Source: OAS926 sp035503715 (GTDB lineage: Bacteria > Pseudomonadota > Alphaproteobacteria > Rhizobiales > Rhizobiaceae). From it: a DNA stretch of 64,000 nt. A model generated the notes under the pieces. The model did not search any database. It worked only from the letters and a program-made list of their open reading frames with translations, and was not told the origin of the DNA. Position 1 is the first letter of the stretch; every line of letters begins with the position of its first letter. This document shows, piece by piece, positions 24,706 through 31,759 of the stretch. The stretch covers positions 1-64,000 of the forward strand of contig DATJTE010000131.1 in assembly GCA_035503715.1 (NCBI GenBank). Direction: 5' to 3'. The position numbers and the translations under genes were made by a program.

Positions 24706-25752
24706 TTACTGGGTCATGATCAGGCGCTGTTCGTCGCGCTTTTCAGCCCAAGTGCTGGCGTCATACGCCGGCTGTGCGTCGAGCTGCTCTTTCGAGAAGG
24801 TCGTGTAGAGGTACTTGTTGCCGTCCTTGTCGGTCATGAACGCGAGGTTGTCCATGCCAACGGCAACTTCCTTCTCGCCTACACCGAGGAACCCGCCGAC
24901 ATCGAGAACGATCGCGTCGATCTTGCCGTCGGTAGAGAGCACTACGTCGCCGATCTCGCCGATGTTCTCGTCATTGGCGCCATAGACCGTGGTGCCAACC
25001 AACTCTTCGGCGCGGATTTCCGCAGCCGGCATTTCGGTCAGCGTCGACTTGTCGATTGCCGCGGTTGCAGTCTCATCGACCGCCGCAGGGGCGTCAGCTG
25101 CCGGTGCTTCGGCGGTCTCTTCTGTGGTCGCCGCAGGAGCATCAGCGGCCGGTGCTTCCGCAGTCTCCTCGGTCTTCATAGCGTCGTCAGCCGTAGGGGC
25201 GTCCGCCGTTTCCGTCGACGTCGTGGGAGCTGGTGTCGCCGGAGCCTGAGCGGTGGTATCCGTCGTCGCGCCAGGGGCAGGAGCCTCGGTCGAAGCCACC
25301 GGAGCCGGCGTCGGATCATACGGCGCCCGGTCAAAGTCAGGCAGCGCCTCAAGCTGCTCCTTCGAAGCGTCTACGACGATCCAGCGATCGCCGTCCTGTT
25401 CGGCCCAGTCGATTGTCGCGTATTCGACAGCGACGTTTTTCTCGCCGATGCCAAGGAAGCCACCGACGCCCACAACAAGGGACTCGACCTTGCCATCCGC
25501 GGCAAGAACAATGTCGTTCACGTCGCCAATGTTCTCGGCATTCTCGCCGGTGCCGTTGTAGACGGTTTCGCCGATGATGTTGGAAGCAAGGAAGCCGTCA
25601 GCCTTGACGACAGGGGCGGCAGGCGCCGCTGGATCAGCCGGGGCAGTCTGGGCAGGAGCCGGCGCCGGAGCGGGCTGCTCCTGTGCGACCGCGTAAGCGC
25701 CGCCAGCGAGCAGCGCGGCGGCAGCGGTGGTGGCCAAAAGTTTGCGGATCAT
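24706..25752 (-). CDS. Secreted protein with two PRC-barrel domains
   Basis: A protein of 348 residues with a signal peptide (MIRKLLATTAAAALLAGGAY, cleavage near AVA-QE) and a Pro/Ala linker. A PRC-barrel domain follows (about 50-120, SNIIGETVYNG...GDVNDIV), then a long Ala/Glu/Thr-rich linker with two near-identical EETAEAPAADAPAA units. A second PRC-barrel ends the protein (about 250-325, LVGTTVYGAND...GDVVLSTDG). Envelope PRC-barrel proteins are common in rhizobial stress regulons, but their function is not defined. AAGGAGA precedes ATG 25752. An EcfG-type promoter lies at 25848-25872, so it should be induced by the general stress response. Confidence 0.85.
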   Translation of the reverse strand: MIRKLLATTAAAALLAGGAYAVAQEQPAPAPAPAQTAPADPAAPAAPVVKADGFLASNIIGETVYNGTGENAENIGDVNDIVLAADGKVESLVVGVGGFLGIGEKNVAVEYATIDWAEQDGDRWIVVDASKEQLEALPDFDRAPYDPTPAPVASTEAPAPGATTDTTAQAPATPAPTTSTETADAPTADDAMKTEETAEAPAADAPAATTEETAEAPAADAPAAVDETATAAIDKSTLTEMPAAEIRAEELVGTTVYGANDENIGEIGDVVLSTDGKIDAIVLDVGGFLGVGEKEVAVGMDNLAFMTDKDGNKYLYTTFSKEQLDAQPAYDASTWAEKRDEQRLIMTQ

Positions 25753-25847
25753 GATAGTCTTCTCCTTGTGCGTGGATTCCGTGCACAGCCGCGCCGGGGA
25801 TGGAACCGTGACAGGGGAAAGACCAGGCGCGGCCTTCGCATTTTGAC

Positions 25848-25872
25848 AACGTGGACAACCGTTTCTGGTTCC
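25848..25872 (-). promoter_or_regulatory. EcfG-type general stress promoter of the PRC-barrel gene
   Basis: On the minus strand GGAAC (25872-25868) and CGTT (25851-25848) are spaced by 16 bases, matching the EcfG/RpoE2 consensus. Confidence 0.8.
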
Positions 25873-25911
25873 GCGTTCAGGCGACGGCCAAAGGGCGCGA
25901 GGGCTCGACCG

Positions 25912-26088
25912 TCATCCTGAAGGGGCTGTGGTTTGTGTGTCGATTTCGGTCGGCGCGATGATGGTGCCGTAGATTTCCACTCCGCCCCAGACGGCGAGGG
26001 CGAGTATCAGCCCACCGATCAGGATCAGTAGGAGGTGGCGCCCGAGACCGCCTTGGCGCGCTTTGTCGCCGGATATTGTTTTGGTCAT
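25912..26088 (-). CDS. Small single-pass membrane protein, 58 aa
   Basis: A basic N-terminus (MTKTISGDKARQGGLGRH) leads into one membrane helix (LLLILIGGLILALAVWGG) and a short polar tail ending in TTAPSG. No family was recognised. ATG 26088 has a GGGA upstream; the longer frame to 26223 runs into the preceding gene region. It lies on the same strand as the YqjE/YqjD-like genes and downstream of them, so it may be the last gene of that stress-induced unit. Confidence 0.6.
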   Translation of the reverse strand: MTKTISGDKARQGGLGRHLLLILIGGLILALAVWGGVEIYGTIIAPTEIDTQTTAPSG

Positions 26089-26167
26089 GACTGCATTCCC
26101 GTTCCGCCCGCCAAAGCGGGCTGATGAGGTGAGAATGCAGGCGGCGCGGAGAGGTTCCGCCACCGGT

Positions 26168-26623
26168 CTAGAGCTTGTCGGCGCCGTCCGGCTTTTTCGG
26201 CGAATGCTCGCGATAGATCGCATAGGCCGCGACCGCGATCAGCGGTGCGACGATTGTGAAGATGCCGCCACGCTTCTTGCTGGTCATCAAAAGCGGGAGA
26301 AGCGACACCGCGGCTGCGCCCGCGATCGTAGCGACGTCGACGCTGCGCTGCTTGGCGGCACGTTCGGCGCGCATCCGCCGTGCAAGGGAGTGGAACACCA
26401 GGATCAAGATCGCCAGAAGGAGGAAGCCTGCCCCAAAACCGGCCGCCGCTTCGATCGTGCCCCATCGGCGTGCAGCCGCGACAAAGGCGGCGCCGATCAG
26501 GAAGCCGATACCGGTGAGGCCGCAAAGCAAAGCGAGCGCATAGGCAACTGCCGCGCCACGCGCGCGGCGAATGGCGCCAAAGATTTCGCCGGAAGCAACG
26601 GCGGCAATCAGCGATGCGAACAT
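26168..26623 (-). CDS. YqjE/holin-like membrane protein, 151 aa
   Basis: A protein of 151 residues with about four hydrophobic segments (near 25-50, 62-82, 98-112 and 122-137), the first two of phage-holin superfamily type as in E. coli YqjE. It follows the YqjD-like gene by 13 bases, the same order as yqjD-yqjE of enterobacteria. There YqjD binds stationary-phase ribosomes at the membrane and YqjE's role is unknown. Position behind an EcfG-type promoter suggests induction in stress. Holin-type lysis is unlikely, since no endolysin is present. Confidence 0.7.
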   Translation of the reverse strand: MFASLIAAVASGEIFGAIRRARGAAVAYALALLCGLTGIGFLIGAAFVAAARRWGTIEAAAGFGAGFLLLAILILVFHSLARRMRAERAAKQRSVDVATIAGAAAVSLLPLLMTSKKRGGIFTIVAPLIAVAAYAIYREHSPKKPDGADKL

Positions 26624-26636
26624 TCGGGCGAGGGGC

Positions 26637-26990
26637 CTAGCGACGCGACATCATCGCGAAAAGGAAACCAATGCCCGCCGCGATCGCAAGGGCCGTAACC
26701 GGCTTCTCCCGAACCCTGTCGGCAAGCTGCTGCTCGAGGTCGGATGCACTGCCGCGCAGACTTTCGATCGTCGCTTCGCCTTGCGCCCGGAAATGTTCGC
26801 CTTGCGCCTTCAACTGGCTGATCCCTTCCGCGGCTGCCTTGCGCGCTGCGCCGTAGGAGTGCTCGCCAATGGTCTGCAACTGCTTGGTGAGCTTCGCAAT
26901 GTCCTCTTTCAACTGTTCGATCTCGTTTTCGAGATCTTCGGGGGTGCGCGGGCCGTTATTCGGCCGATCGGATTTTGCGGCGGTTGCCAT
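26637..26990 (-). CDS. YqjD/ElaB-like (DUF883-type) membrane-anchored protein
   Basis: A protein of 117 residues. A charged coiled-coil region (about 15-90, LENEIEQLKEDIAKLTKQLQ then ERV-type heptads) is followed by a C-terminal membrane helix (PVTALAIAAGIGFLFAMM) and two Arg at the end. This is the YqjD/ElaB design: a tail-anchored protein that can bind ribosomes in stationary phase. AAGGAG lies eight bases before ATG 26990. The EcfG-type promoter at 27028-27052 lies directly upstream. It is the first gene of an operon with the YqjE-like gene. Confidence 0.8.
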   Translation of the reverse strand: MATAAKSDRPNNGPRTPEDLENEIEQLKEDIAKLTKQLQTIGEHSYGAARKAAAEGISQLKAQGEHFRAQGEATIESLRGSASDLEQQLADRVREKPVTALAIAAGIGFLFAMMSRR

Positions 26991-27027
26991 GGCAATACTC
27001 CTTGGGCGTTTTCGGAAAACAGTTCAA

Positions 27028-27052
27028 AACGCCCTATGCTTACCGAGGTTCC
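27028..27052 (-). promoter_or_regulatory. EcfG-type promoter of the yqjD-like operon
   Basis: On the minus strand GGAAC (27052-27048), a 16-base spacer and CGTT (27031-27028). It pairs back to back with the plus-strand promoter at 27064. Together the two -35 regions make the perfect 10-base inverted repeat CCGAGGTTCC...GGAACCTCGG. Confidence 0.82.
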
Positions 27053-27063
27053 AGCGGGGCGCA

Positions 27064-27088
27064 GGAACCTCGGTCATGAAAGTGCGTT
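27064..27088 (+). promoter_or_regulatory. EcfG-type promoter of the PerM-like permease gene
   Basis: GGAAC (27064-27068), a 16-base spacer and CGTT (27085-27088), 48 bases before the permease start codon. Confidence 0.82.
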
Positions 27089-27135
27089 TCCGAGGCTGAG
27101 TCCAGACGGATTCGAACGGATGCCCTCGGAGCGCC

Positions 27136-28263
27136 ATGTCCAACCGTAAAGCAGTCAGGGCTCCGGTCGTCCGGCTCCCGCCAAAGTCCAATTTCGAGAT
27201 CTTACTGCTGCGCAGTGCGCAAGCCGCGATGATCCTCGTCGGGCTCGTCGCCTTTGTCTTCGCGCTCCATGCCGGGGAATTCATTCTTGCGCCGGTCAGC
27301 CTGGCGATCATCATCGGCCTCATGCTCGGACCTGTGGCGGTTCGGGTTGAGCGCTGGGGGGTGCCACCCGGCCTCTCTGCTGCGCTGGTGGTCATCCTGT
27401 TTATCGCGGTGGTTTCCGCCTTCGCGCTCGCCATTGCCGCGCCGCTGCAGCTCTGGATCGAGCGCCTGCCGCAAATCTGGTCGGAGCTGCAGTTGCAGCT
27501 TCATCAATGGCGCGAACCGCTGGGAGCGCTGAAAGGCGTACGCGATCAGATCCGTGCCATCACCGGTCAGGAAGGCCTGGCGGTTTCCGTCGAGGACGGG
27601 TCTGCCGTGGAAAGCATGGCTGCCTTCGCGCCGGCCTTCATCGGGCAACTTCTGCTCTTCTTCGCCGCCCTCTATTTCTTCGTCGCGACGCGCCATCAGA
27701 TCAGGATCGCGATCCTGAAACTCTGTTTCGGCCGGCGGTTGCGCTGGCGCGTCGCGCACATTTTCCGTGATGTCGAACGCCTCGTCTCCCGCTACCTCCT
27801 ATCGATCAGTATCATCAACGTTGCGGAAGGCATCGCGGTCGGCATCGGACTTTGGGTGATCGGTGTGCCGTCCGCCGCGCTCTGGGGAGCGTTGGCGGCG
27901 CTCTCCAATTTCGTCGTCTTCATCGGGCCGCTGATCATGACGCTGGTCCTTTTCGCCGTCGGCCTGACCGAATTCGACACACTCGCGGGCAGTCTGCTGC
28001 CCGTGCTGGTCTACCAATTGATCAATGTCGCGGAATCGCAGTTTTTCACGCCGGCAGTGATCGGCAAGACGATGACGCTGAATCCCTTCGTCGTCGTCCT
28101 GGCGCTCGCCTTCTGGATTTGGCTGTGGGGTGCGCTCGGCGGCTTTATAGCCATCCCTGCACTGCTGATCTGCTACGCAATCGTCAGCAACATTGTGCCT
28201 AACTCCGGGTGGGCCGCGGACGAGGATGAGGTCCCGATCGTCAAATTGACCTCTTACCGCTAG
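27136..28263 (+). CDS. AI-2E/PerM family membrane transporter
   Basis: An integral membrane protein of 375 residues of the PerM/TqsA superfamily. There are about eight hydrophobic segments, with the paired first helices (AAMILVGLVAFVFALHAG, then ILAPVSLAIIIGLML), the characteristic GLSAALVVIL and a later PxxxG region (GVPSAALWGALAALSNFV). Members export signalling molecules, ions or protons and several protect against osmotic or pH stress. The start has GGAG six bases upstream. The EcfG-type promoter in front suggests a stress function. The exact substrate is unknown. Confidence 0.85.
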   Translation: MSNRKAVRAPVVRLPPKSNFEILLLRSAQAAMILVGLVAFVFALHAGEFILAPVSLAIIIGLMLGPVAVRVERWGVPPGLSAALVVILFIAVVSAFALAIAAPLQLWIERLPQIWSELQLQLHQWREPLGALKGVRDQIRAITGQEGLAVSVEDGSAVESMAAFAPAFIGQLLLFFAALYFFVATRHQIRIAILKLCFGRRLRWRVAHIFRDVERLVSRYLLSISIINVAEGIAVGIGLWVIGVPSAALWGALAALSNFVVFIGPLIMTLVLFAVGLTEFDTLAGSLLPVLVYQLINVAESQFFTPAVIGKTMTLNPFVVVLALAFWIWLWGALGGFIAIPALLICYAIVSNIVPNSGWAADEDEVPIVKLTSYR

Positions 28264-28289
28264 AAAGCGCGAACGCAATTCATCACGCT

Positions 28290-29051
28290 CTAGATCAATG
28301 GCCGTTTGAACTCCTTGAAGCCCTCCCAACGGGCAACGTTGAGCAAGTGCTCCAGGTCGTTCACCTCGCATCCCCCCTCGCGCCAGGAGATCAGTCCTTG
28401 CCCGACCAGACGCTTCAGCGTCTTGTTCGTATGGACGAGAGACAGGCCGAGCGTATCGGCAATGTGAAGCTGGGTAATCGGTATCTCGACCGGCTTCTTC
28501 CCATTCAGCCCAACGGCCTTCGCGCGCGAGCAGATAAAGGCGATCAAATAGGCCGCACGTTCGATCGCGCTGCGGCGGCCGACGCTGAGCAGATTCTCGT
28601 CGAGCATCTGCTCTTCGCGCGAGGCGAGCCAGGTGATGTCGTAAGCAAGACCGGGGTGGTTCTTGTAAAGTGAGTTCAACCCATTGCGTTCGAACACGCA
28701 CAGAAGCATCGGTGAGAGCGCCTCAACCGAATGCTGCATCTCGCCCATCAGGCTGCCCTGCAAGCCGATGAGATCACCCGGCATCACATAATTGAGGATT
28801 TGCCGCCGCCCGTCGGGCAGCAGTTTGTAGCGAAAGCCCCAACCGGAGAGCACAGTAAAAAGGTGAGCGCTATGGCTGCCTTCGACCAGGACACTGGCGC
28901 CCTTCTCGACACCGAGTTCGCCCTTCTTGAACTTGCTGACGAAGGCAAGTTCCTGCTTCTCGAACTCCCGGAAAACTTTAAGCGGCCTGAGCGGGCATTG
29001 CTCGCAGGGATATTGCCTTGTCTGGAAGGTCCGTCCTGTTTGTGATGCCAC
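28290..29051 (-). CDS. Crp/Fnr-family transcriptional regulator
   Basis: A regulator of about 253 residues from GTG 29051. It has an N-terminal effector domain of the cNMP-binding fold (about 30-145) and a C-terminal helix-turn-helix (ITQLHIADTLGLSLVHTNKTLKRL). An N-terminal CEQC pair recalls FNR-type proteins, but the full four-Cys set is not seen, so an Fe-S sensor is doubtful. Upstream in-frame codons to 29114 overlap the EcfG-type promoter at 29082-29107. GTG 29051 has GGGGA at seven bases and leaves a normal leader, so it is chosen. Stress-controlled Crp-type regulators extend the general stress response in rhizobia; targets here are unknown. Confidence 0.83.
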   Translation of the reverse strand: MASQTGRTFQTRQYPCEQCPLRPLKVFREFEKQELAFVSKFKKGELGVEKGASVLVEGSHSAHLFTVLSGWGFRYKLLPDGRRQILNYVMPGDLIGLQGSLMGEMQHSVEALSPMLLCVFERNGLNSLYKNHPGLAYDITWLASREEQMLDENLLSVGRRSAIERAAYLIAFICSRAKAVGLNGKKPVEIPITQLHIADTLGLSLVHTNKTLKRLVGQGLISWREGGCEVNDLEHLLNVARWEGFKEFKRPLI

Positions 29052-29081
29052 TATTGCGTCCCCGCGCGAATGTGGGACATG

Positions 29082-29107
29082 AACGCGGTGGCGGCAACCT
29101 CGGTTCC
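29082..29107 (-). promoter_or_regulatory. EcfG-type promoter of the Crp-family gene
   Basis: On the minus strand GGAAC (29107-29103), a 17-base spacer and CGTT (29085-29082), 31 bases before the GTG start. Confidence 0.8.
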
Positions 29108-29189
29108 TGTCCAACGGCTCTATGTCTTTTTTAAATGACGAACCCCTGAAATATCGTCATGTGCGTGATTTAACGGAGTAGCAAATCAA

Positions 29190-29567
29190 TTGGCCGCCAA
29201 TGCGCTTGCCGGGTTCACCGTCCTGGTGCTCGAAGACGAGTTCCTGATTGCGATGGACGTGGAGCAGATTTGCCGCGACCATGGTGCTGATAACGTTATC
29301 ATCAAGCGCGGCCTCTCCGAACTCGGTGACCATGTCTGGTCGGAGAAGTTCGACGTTGCACTCGTCGATCTGATGCTGGCCGGGGAGTCGACGCTGTCTT
29401 TTGCGAAAGTCCTGCGGGAGCGGAAAATCCCCTTTGTCTTCGCGTCCGGCTACGCCGACAGCGAGACGCTCGCTTCCGACTTTCCCGGCGTCGGCTTCAT
29501 CGGCAAACCCTACTCGGAATCTGCGCTCATCGAGGCGATCCTAGCTGCGGTGAACTCAGGCCGCTGA
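29190..29567 (+). CDS. Single-domain response regulator, FATGUY type (SdrG-like)
   Basis: A lone receiver domain of 125 residues. The acidic pocket is LEDE at 15-18, the phospho-aspartate is D60 (VALVDLMLAG) and the conserved Lys is K106 (IGKPY). The beta4 region reads IPFVFASGYAD, fitting the PFxFATG-type motif of FATGUY regulators, in which the usual Thr/Ser switch is altered. SdrG of Sphingomonas, a member, feeds phosphate into PhyR signalling. The gene lies between crp and ecfG and its 3' end overlaps the end of ecfG by 12 bases. The start is TTG 29190 with GGAG upstream. A role tuning the PhyR cascade is a good hypothesis. Confidence 0.83.
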   Translation: MAANALAGFTVLVLEDEFLIAMDVEQICRDHGADNVIIKRGLSELGDHVWSEKFDVALVDLMLAGESTLSFAKVLRERKIPFVFASGYADSETLASDFPGVGFIGKPYSESALIEAILAAVNSGR

Positions 29568-30104
29568 CGATCCCATTACCTGAGAGGCAATCGCGTCGGG
29601 TCCGAAATCGGCCTCGCCTGAAATGTTCAGGATTTCCTGGAGCTTGGTGCGTGCGCGATTGACGCGGCTCTTGATCGTACCGACGGCGCAGCCACAGATT
29701 TCGGCCGCTTCCTCATACGAGAAACCCGACGCGCCGATCAGGATGATCGCCTCGCGCTGATCTTCCGGCAGCGTCTCGAGCGCAGCGCGAAAATCCTTGA
29801 GGTCCAGCATGCCGTGCTGCGCCGGATGGACCGCAAGCCGTCCCGTCATGATGCCGTCGCTGTCCTGTACCTCGCGGCCGCGCTTGCGCATCTGTGAGTA
29901 GAACTCGTTGCGCAGGATCGTGAACAGCCACGCCTTGAGGTTGGTGCCAGGCTGGAAGCTCGACTGCTTGTCCCAGGCCTTCACCAGCGTTTCCTGCACG
30001 AGGTCATCCGCCTTGTCGGCATTTTGCGACAGCGACATGCCGAAAGCCCTGAGGCTGGGGATAGCCTTGAGAAGATCCCCCTTGAACCCACCATCGGACG
30101 ACAT
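29556..30104 (-). CDS. ecfG: General stress response ECF sigma factor
   Basis: A sigma factor of 182 residues with only regions 2 and 4. Region 2 spans about 15-85 (NADKADDLVQETLVKAWDK, TNLKAWLFTILRN) and region 4 about 115-170 (ALETLPEDQREAIILIGASGFSYEEAAE, quoted in parts, then VGTIKSRVNRAR). In alphaproteobacteria EcfG is held by the anti-sigma NepR and freed when phosphorylated PhyR binds NepR. ATG 30104 lies four bases after the NepR stop; a longer frame to 30203 overlaps NepR and is rejected. Promoters of the class it reads (GGAAC-N16/17-CGTT) occur nine times in this region, including in front of its own operon. Confidence 0.93.
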   Translation of the reverse strand: MSSDGGFKGDLLKAIPSLRAFGMSLSQNADKADDLVQETLVKAWDKQSSFQPGTNLKAWLFTILRNEFYSQMRKRGREVQDSDGIMTGRLAVHPAQHGMLDLKDFRAALETLPEDQREAIILIGASGFSYEEAAEICGCAVGTIKSRVNRARTKLQEILNISGEADFGPDAIASQVMGSSAA

Positions 30105-30108
30105 GGCG

Positions 30109-30327
30109 TCAGTCCTTCTTGTCCGAGGGTTGATCGGCTTTCTCGGTCTGCTCAAGCCGCGAGAGGAGGTCCGCGAAACGATCTGGGACGTCCGTCGAAA
30201 CAAGGTCGTTGTAGTATTCCTTGAGTTTTCTGCCGATTTCCGAGTTTGCCCCGAGGATATCGGCTGAACCTTCGCGTTTGGGTTTGAAGCCGCGCCCGCC
30301 CGGTATATCTTTCATAAGTGTGCTCAT
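30109..30327 (-). CDS. nepR: Anti-sigma factor NepR
   Basis: A protein of 72 residues with the NepR core: EIGRKLKEYYNDLVSTDVPDR and FADLLSRLEQ, two short helices that hold EcfG or, in the stressed state, the sigma-like domain of PhyR. AGGG precedes ATG 30327 at six bases; the longer frame to 30357 is less likely, and ATG 30315 is an alternative. It is transcribed with ecfG and is divergent from phyR, the standard arrangement in this class. Confidence 0.9.
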   Translation of the reverse strand: MSTLMKDIPGGRGFKPKREGSADILGANSEIGRKLKEYYNDLVSTDVPDRFADLLSRLEQTEKADQPSDKKD

Positions 30328-30419
30328 TTCTGCCCTTCGACCCTCCCGAGTTTTCACACGCCCCTTATGGGCACGCGCGAACCGGGCGCCGACTTTGCGA
30401 ACTGCCCATTTTGCCGCTA

Positions 30420-30444
30420 AACGTCGCCTATGTGAAATGGTTCC
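30420..30444 (-). promoter_or_regulatory. EcfG-type promoter of nepR-ecfG
   Basis: On the minus strand GGAAC (30444-30440), a 16-base spacer and CGTT (30423-30420). This allows positive autoregulation of the sigma factor. Confidence 0.85.
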
Positions 30445-30453
30445 GCCGAAAAT

Positions 30454-30478
30454 GGAACTTTTTCCAACAGCTTGCGTT
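30454..30478 (+). promoter_or_regulatory. EcfG-type promoter of phyR
   Basis: GGAAC (30454-30458), a 16-base spacer and CGTT (30475-30478), about 57 bases before the phyR start. It is back to back with the nepR promoter. Confidence 0.85.
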
Positions 30479-30534
30479 TATGGCCCGATCTTTCGGAATT
30501 CCTGCCTAACGTCGATTGAGGGAGACGACTTCAT

Positions 30535-31329
30535 ATGAGTCTATCTGCAACTATTGCTCCGCACCTGCCGTTCCTGCGCCGTTTTTCGCGTGCTGTGTCC
30601 GGCTCGCAGGCGAGCGGAGACGCGCTGGTCGCCGCTACGCTTGAAGCGATCATCGCCGATATGAGCATCTTCCCGAAAGCCTCCAGCGATCGGATCGCGC
30701 TGTATCGGATTTTCGCCAAGCTTTTCACCTCGATCGCCATCCGCATCCCGAACGAAGCGCCAGCCTCGGCCTGGGAGCAGCGCGCCGCCGCCAATCTGAC
30801 ATCGATCGCTCCGCGCCCCCGTCAGGCTTTCCTGCTGGTTGCGGTGGAAGGATTCTCGGAAGCCGAGGCGGCGGAAATCCTCGATACGAGCGAGAGCGAA
30901 TTCTCTTCCCTTCTTGCTGAAGCCAGCGCCGAAATCTCCCGTCAGGTCGCGACCGACGTGCTCATCATCGAGGACGAGCCGCTGATCGCCATGGACATCG
31001 AAGAAATGGTCGAGAGCCTCGGCCACCGGGTGGTCGGCACCGCACGCACCCACAAGGAGGCGACCGCGCTCTTCGCCAAGACCAACCCGAAAATGGTGCT
31101 TGCCGACATTCAACTCGCCGATGGCAGCTCGGGCATCGACGCCGTGAACGAGATTCTCGCGACCACCCCGGTGCCGGTGATCTTCATCACCGCGTTCCCG
31201 GAGAGGCTTTTGACCGGCGAACGCCCCGAGCCTGCCTTCCTGGTCACCAAGCCGTTCAACCCGGACATGGTGAAGGCGCTGATCAGCCAGGCGCTCTTCT
31301 TCGACAGGCAGGCCAAAGCCGCCGCCTGA
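30535..31329 (+). CDS. phyR: General stress response regulator PhyR (sigma-like domain plus receiver)
   Basis: A protein of 264 residues. The N-terminal half mimics an ECF sigma factor (PHLPFLRRFSRAVSGSQASG near 9-28; RPRQAFLLVAVEGFSEAEAAEIL near 94-116, quoted in part). The C-terminal half is a receiver with the acidic pair in IIEDEPLIAMD, phospho-aspartate D191 (VLADIQLADG) and Lys in LVTKPF. On phosphorylation the sigma-like half captures NepR and frees EcfG. GGGAG lies before ATG 30535. A terminator follows closely. Two HWE kinases encoded downstream are candidate phosphodonors. Confidence 0.95.
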   Translation: MSLSATIAPHLPFLRRFSRAVSGSQASGDALVAATLEAIIADMSIFPKASSDRIALYRIFAKLFTSIAIRIPNEAPASAWEQRAAANLTSIAPRPRQAFLLVAVEGFSEAEAAEILDTSESEFSSLLAEASAEISRQVATDVLIIEDEPLIAMDIEEMVESLGHRVVGTARTHKEATALFAKTNPKMVLADIQLADGSSGIDAVNEILATTPVPVIFITAFPERLLTGERPEPAFLVTKPFNPDMVKALISQALFFDRQAKAAA

Positions 31330-31347
31330 CGGCTCTTCACAACCGCG

Positions 31348-31378
31348 TAAAAAGGCCGCCTTCCCAGGCGGCTTTTTT
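31348..31378 (+). terminator. Rho-independent terminator of phyR
   Basis: GCCGCC (31355-31360) pairs with GGCGGC (31367-31372) around TTCCCA, with A-run upstream and six T downstream. It lies 13 bases before the next EcfG-type promoter. Confidence 0.88.
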
Positions 31379-31390
31379 GCTGGCAAAGCG

Positions 31391-31415
31391 GGAACGAAAT
31401 CCGAAACCCCACGTT
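31391..31415 (+). promoter_or_regulatory. EcfG-type promoter of the DUF1328 gene
   Basis: GGAAC (31391-31395), a 16-base spacer and CGTT (31412-31415), 29 bases before the start codon. Confidence 0.82.
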
Positions 31416-31444
31416 TTCACGCTGTCATTCCAAGGAGATAGATC

Positions 31445-31612
31445 ATGCTCTATTGGGCTCTGGTTTTCCTCGTCGTCGCCATCATCGCGGGCGCTCTCGG
31501 CTTCGGCGGCATCGCCGGCACATCCGCCGGCATCGCGCAGGTTCTATTCTTCATCTTCCTCGCCTTCCTGGTGATCTCGTTGCTGGCGGGTCTGTTCCGC
31601 CGCGCGAACTGA
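31445..31612 (+). CDS. DUF1328 (YtjA-like) small membrane protein, 55 aa
   Basis: Two membrane helices (ALVFLVVAIIAGALGFG and VLFFIFLAFLVISLLAGL) joined by GIAGTSAGIAQ and closed by RRAN, the exact layout of the DUF1328/YtjA family. Function is unknown. Members are common stress-induced inner-membrane proteins. AAGGAG lies before ATG 31445, and the EcfG-type promoter just upstream explains its control. A longer reading in this frame from 31377 starts inside the terminator and promoter and is rejected. Confidence 0.88.
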   Translation: MLYWALVFLVVAIIAGALGFGGIAGTSAGIAQVLFFIFLAFLVISLLAGLFRRAN

Positions 31613-31759
31613 CCGGCTCGGGAAGAATGAAACCGATCTGAAGACCGACACCCTCAAGCGGTTTTCGGCACCGCCGGCCAGCGCGCTCGCAAGAGTGTCG
31701 TTGTCCGGCGGATGAATTTTTCTGAGGAGGGAAGGAGACAAAAGCAGCGGGCGGGCGTC

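Noticed and set aside
27100..27130. A tRNA-like T-loop (GTTCGAATCC on the minus strand) before the permease gene
   Set aside because: The flanking bases do not form a T stem, and no anticodon or acceptor stem could be built.
28290..29051. Oxygen-sensing FNR function for the Crp-family protein
   Set aside because: Only a CxxC pair is present near the N-terminus; the usual set of four cluster-binding Cys is not visible.
29136..29159. Dyad TGACGA-N12-TCGTCA before the single-domain regulator gene
   Set aside because: The arms are only six bases, there is no second copy, and no known regulator matches it.
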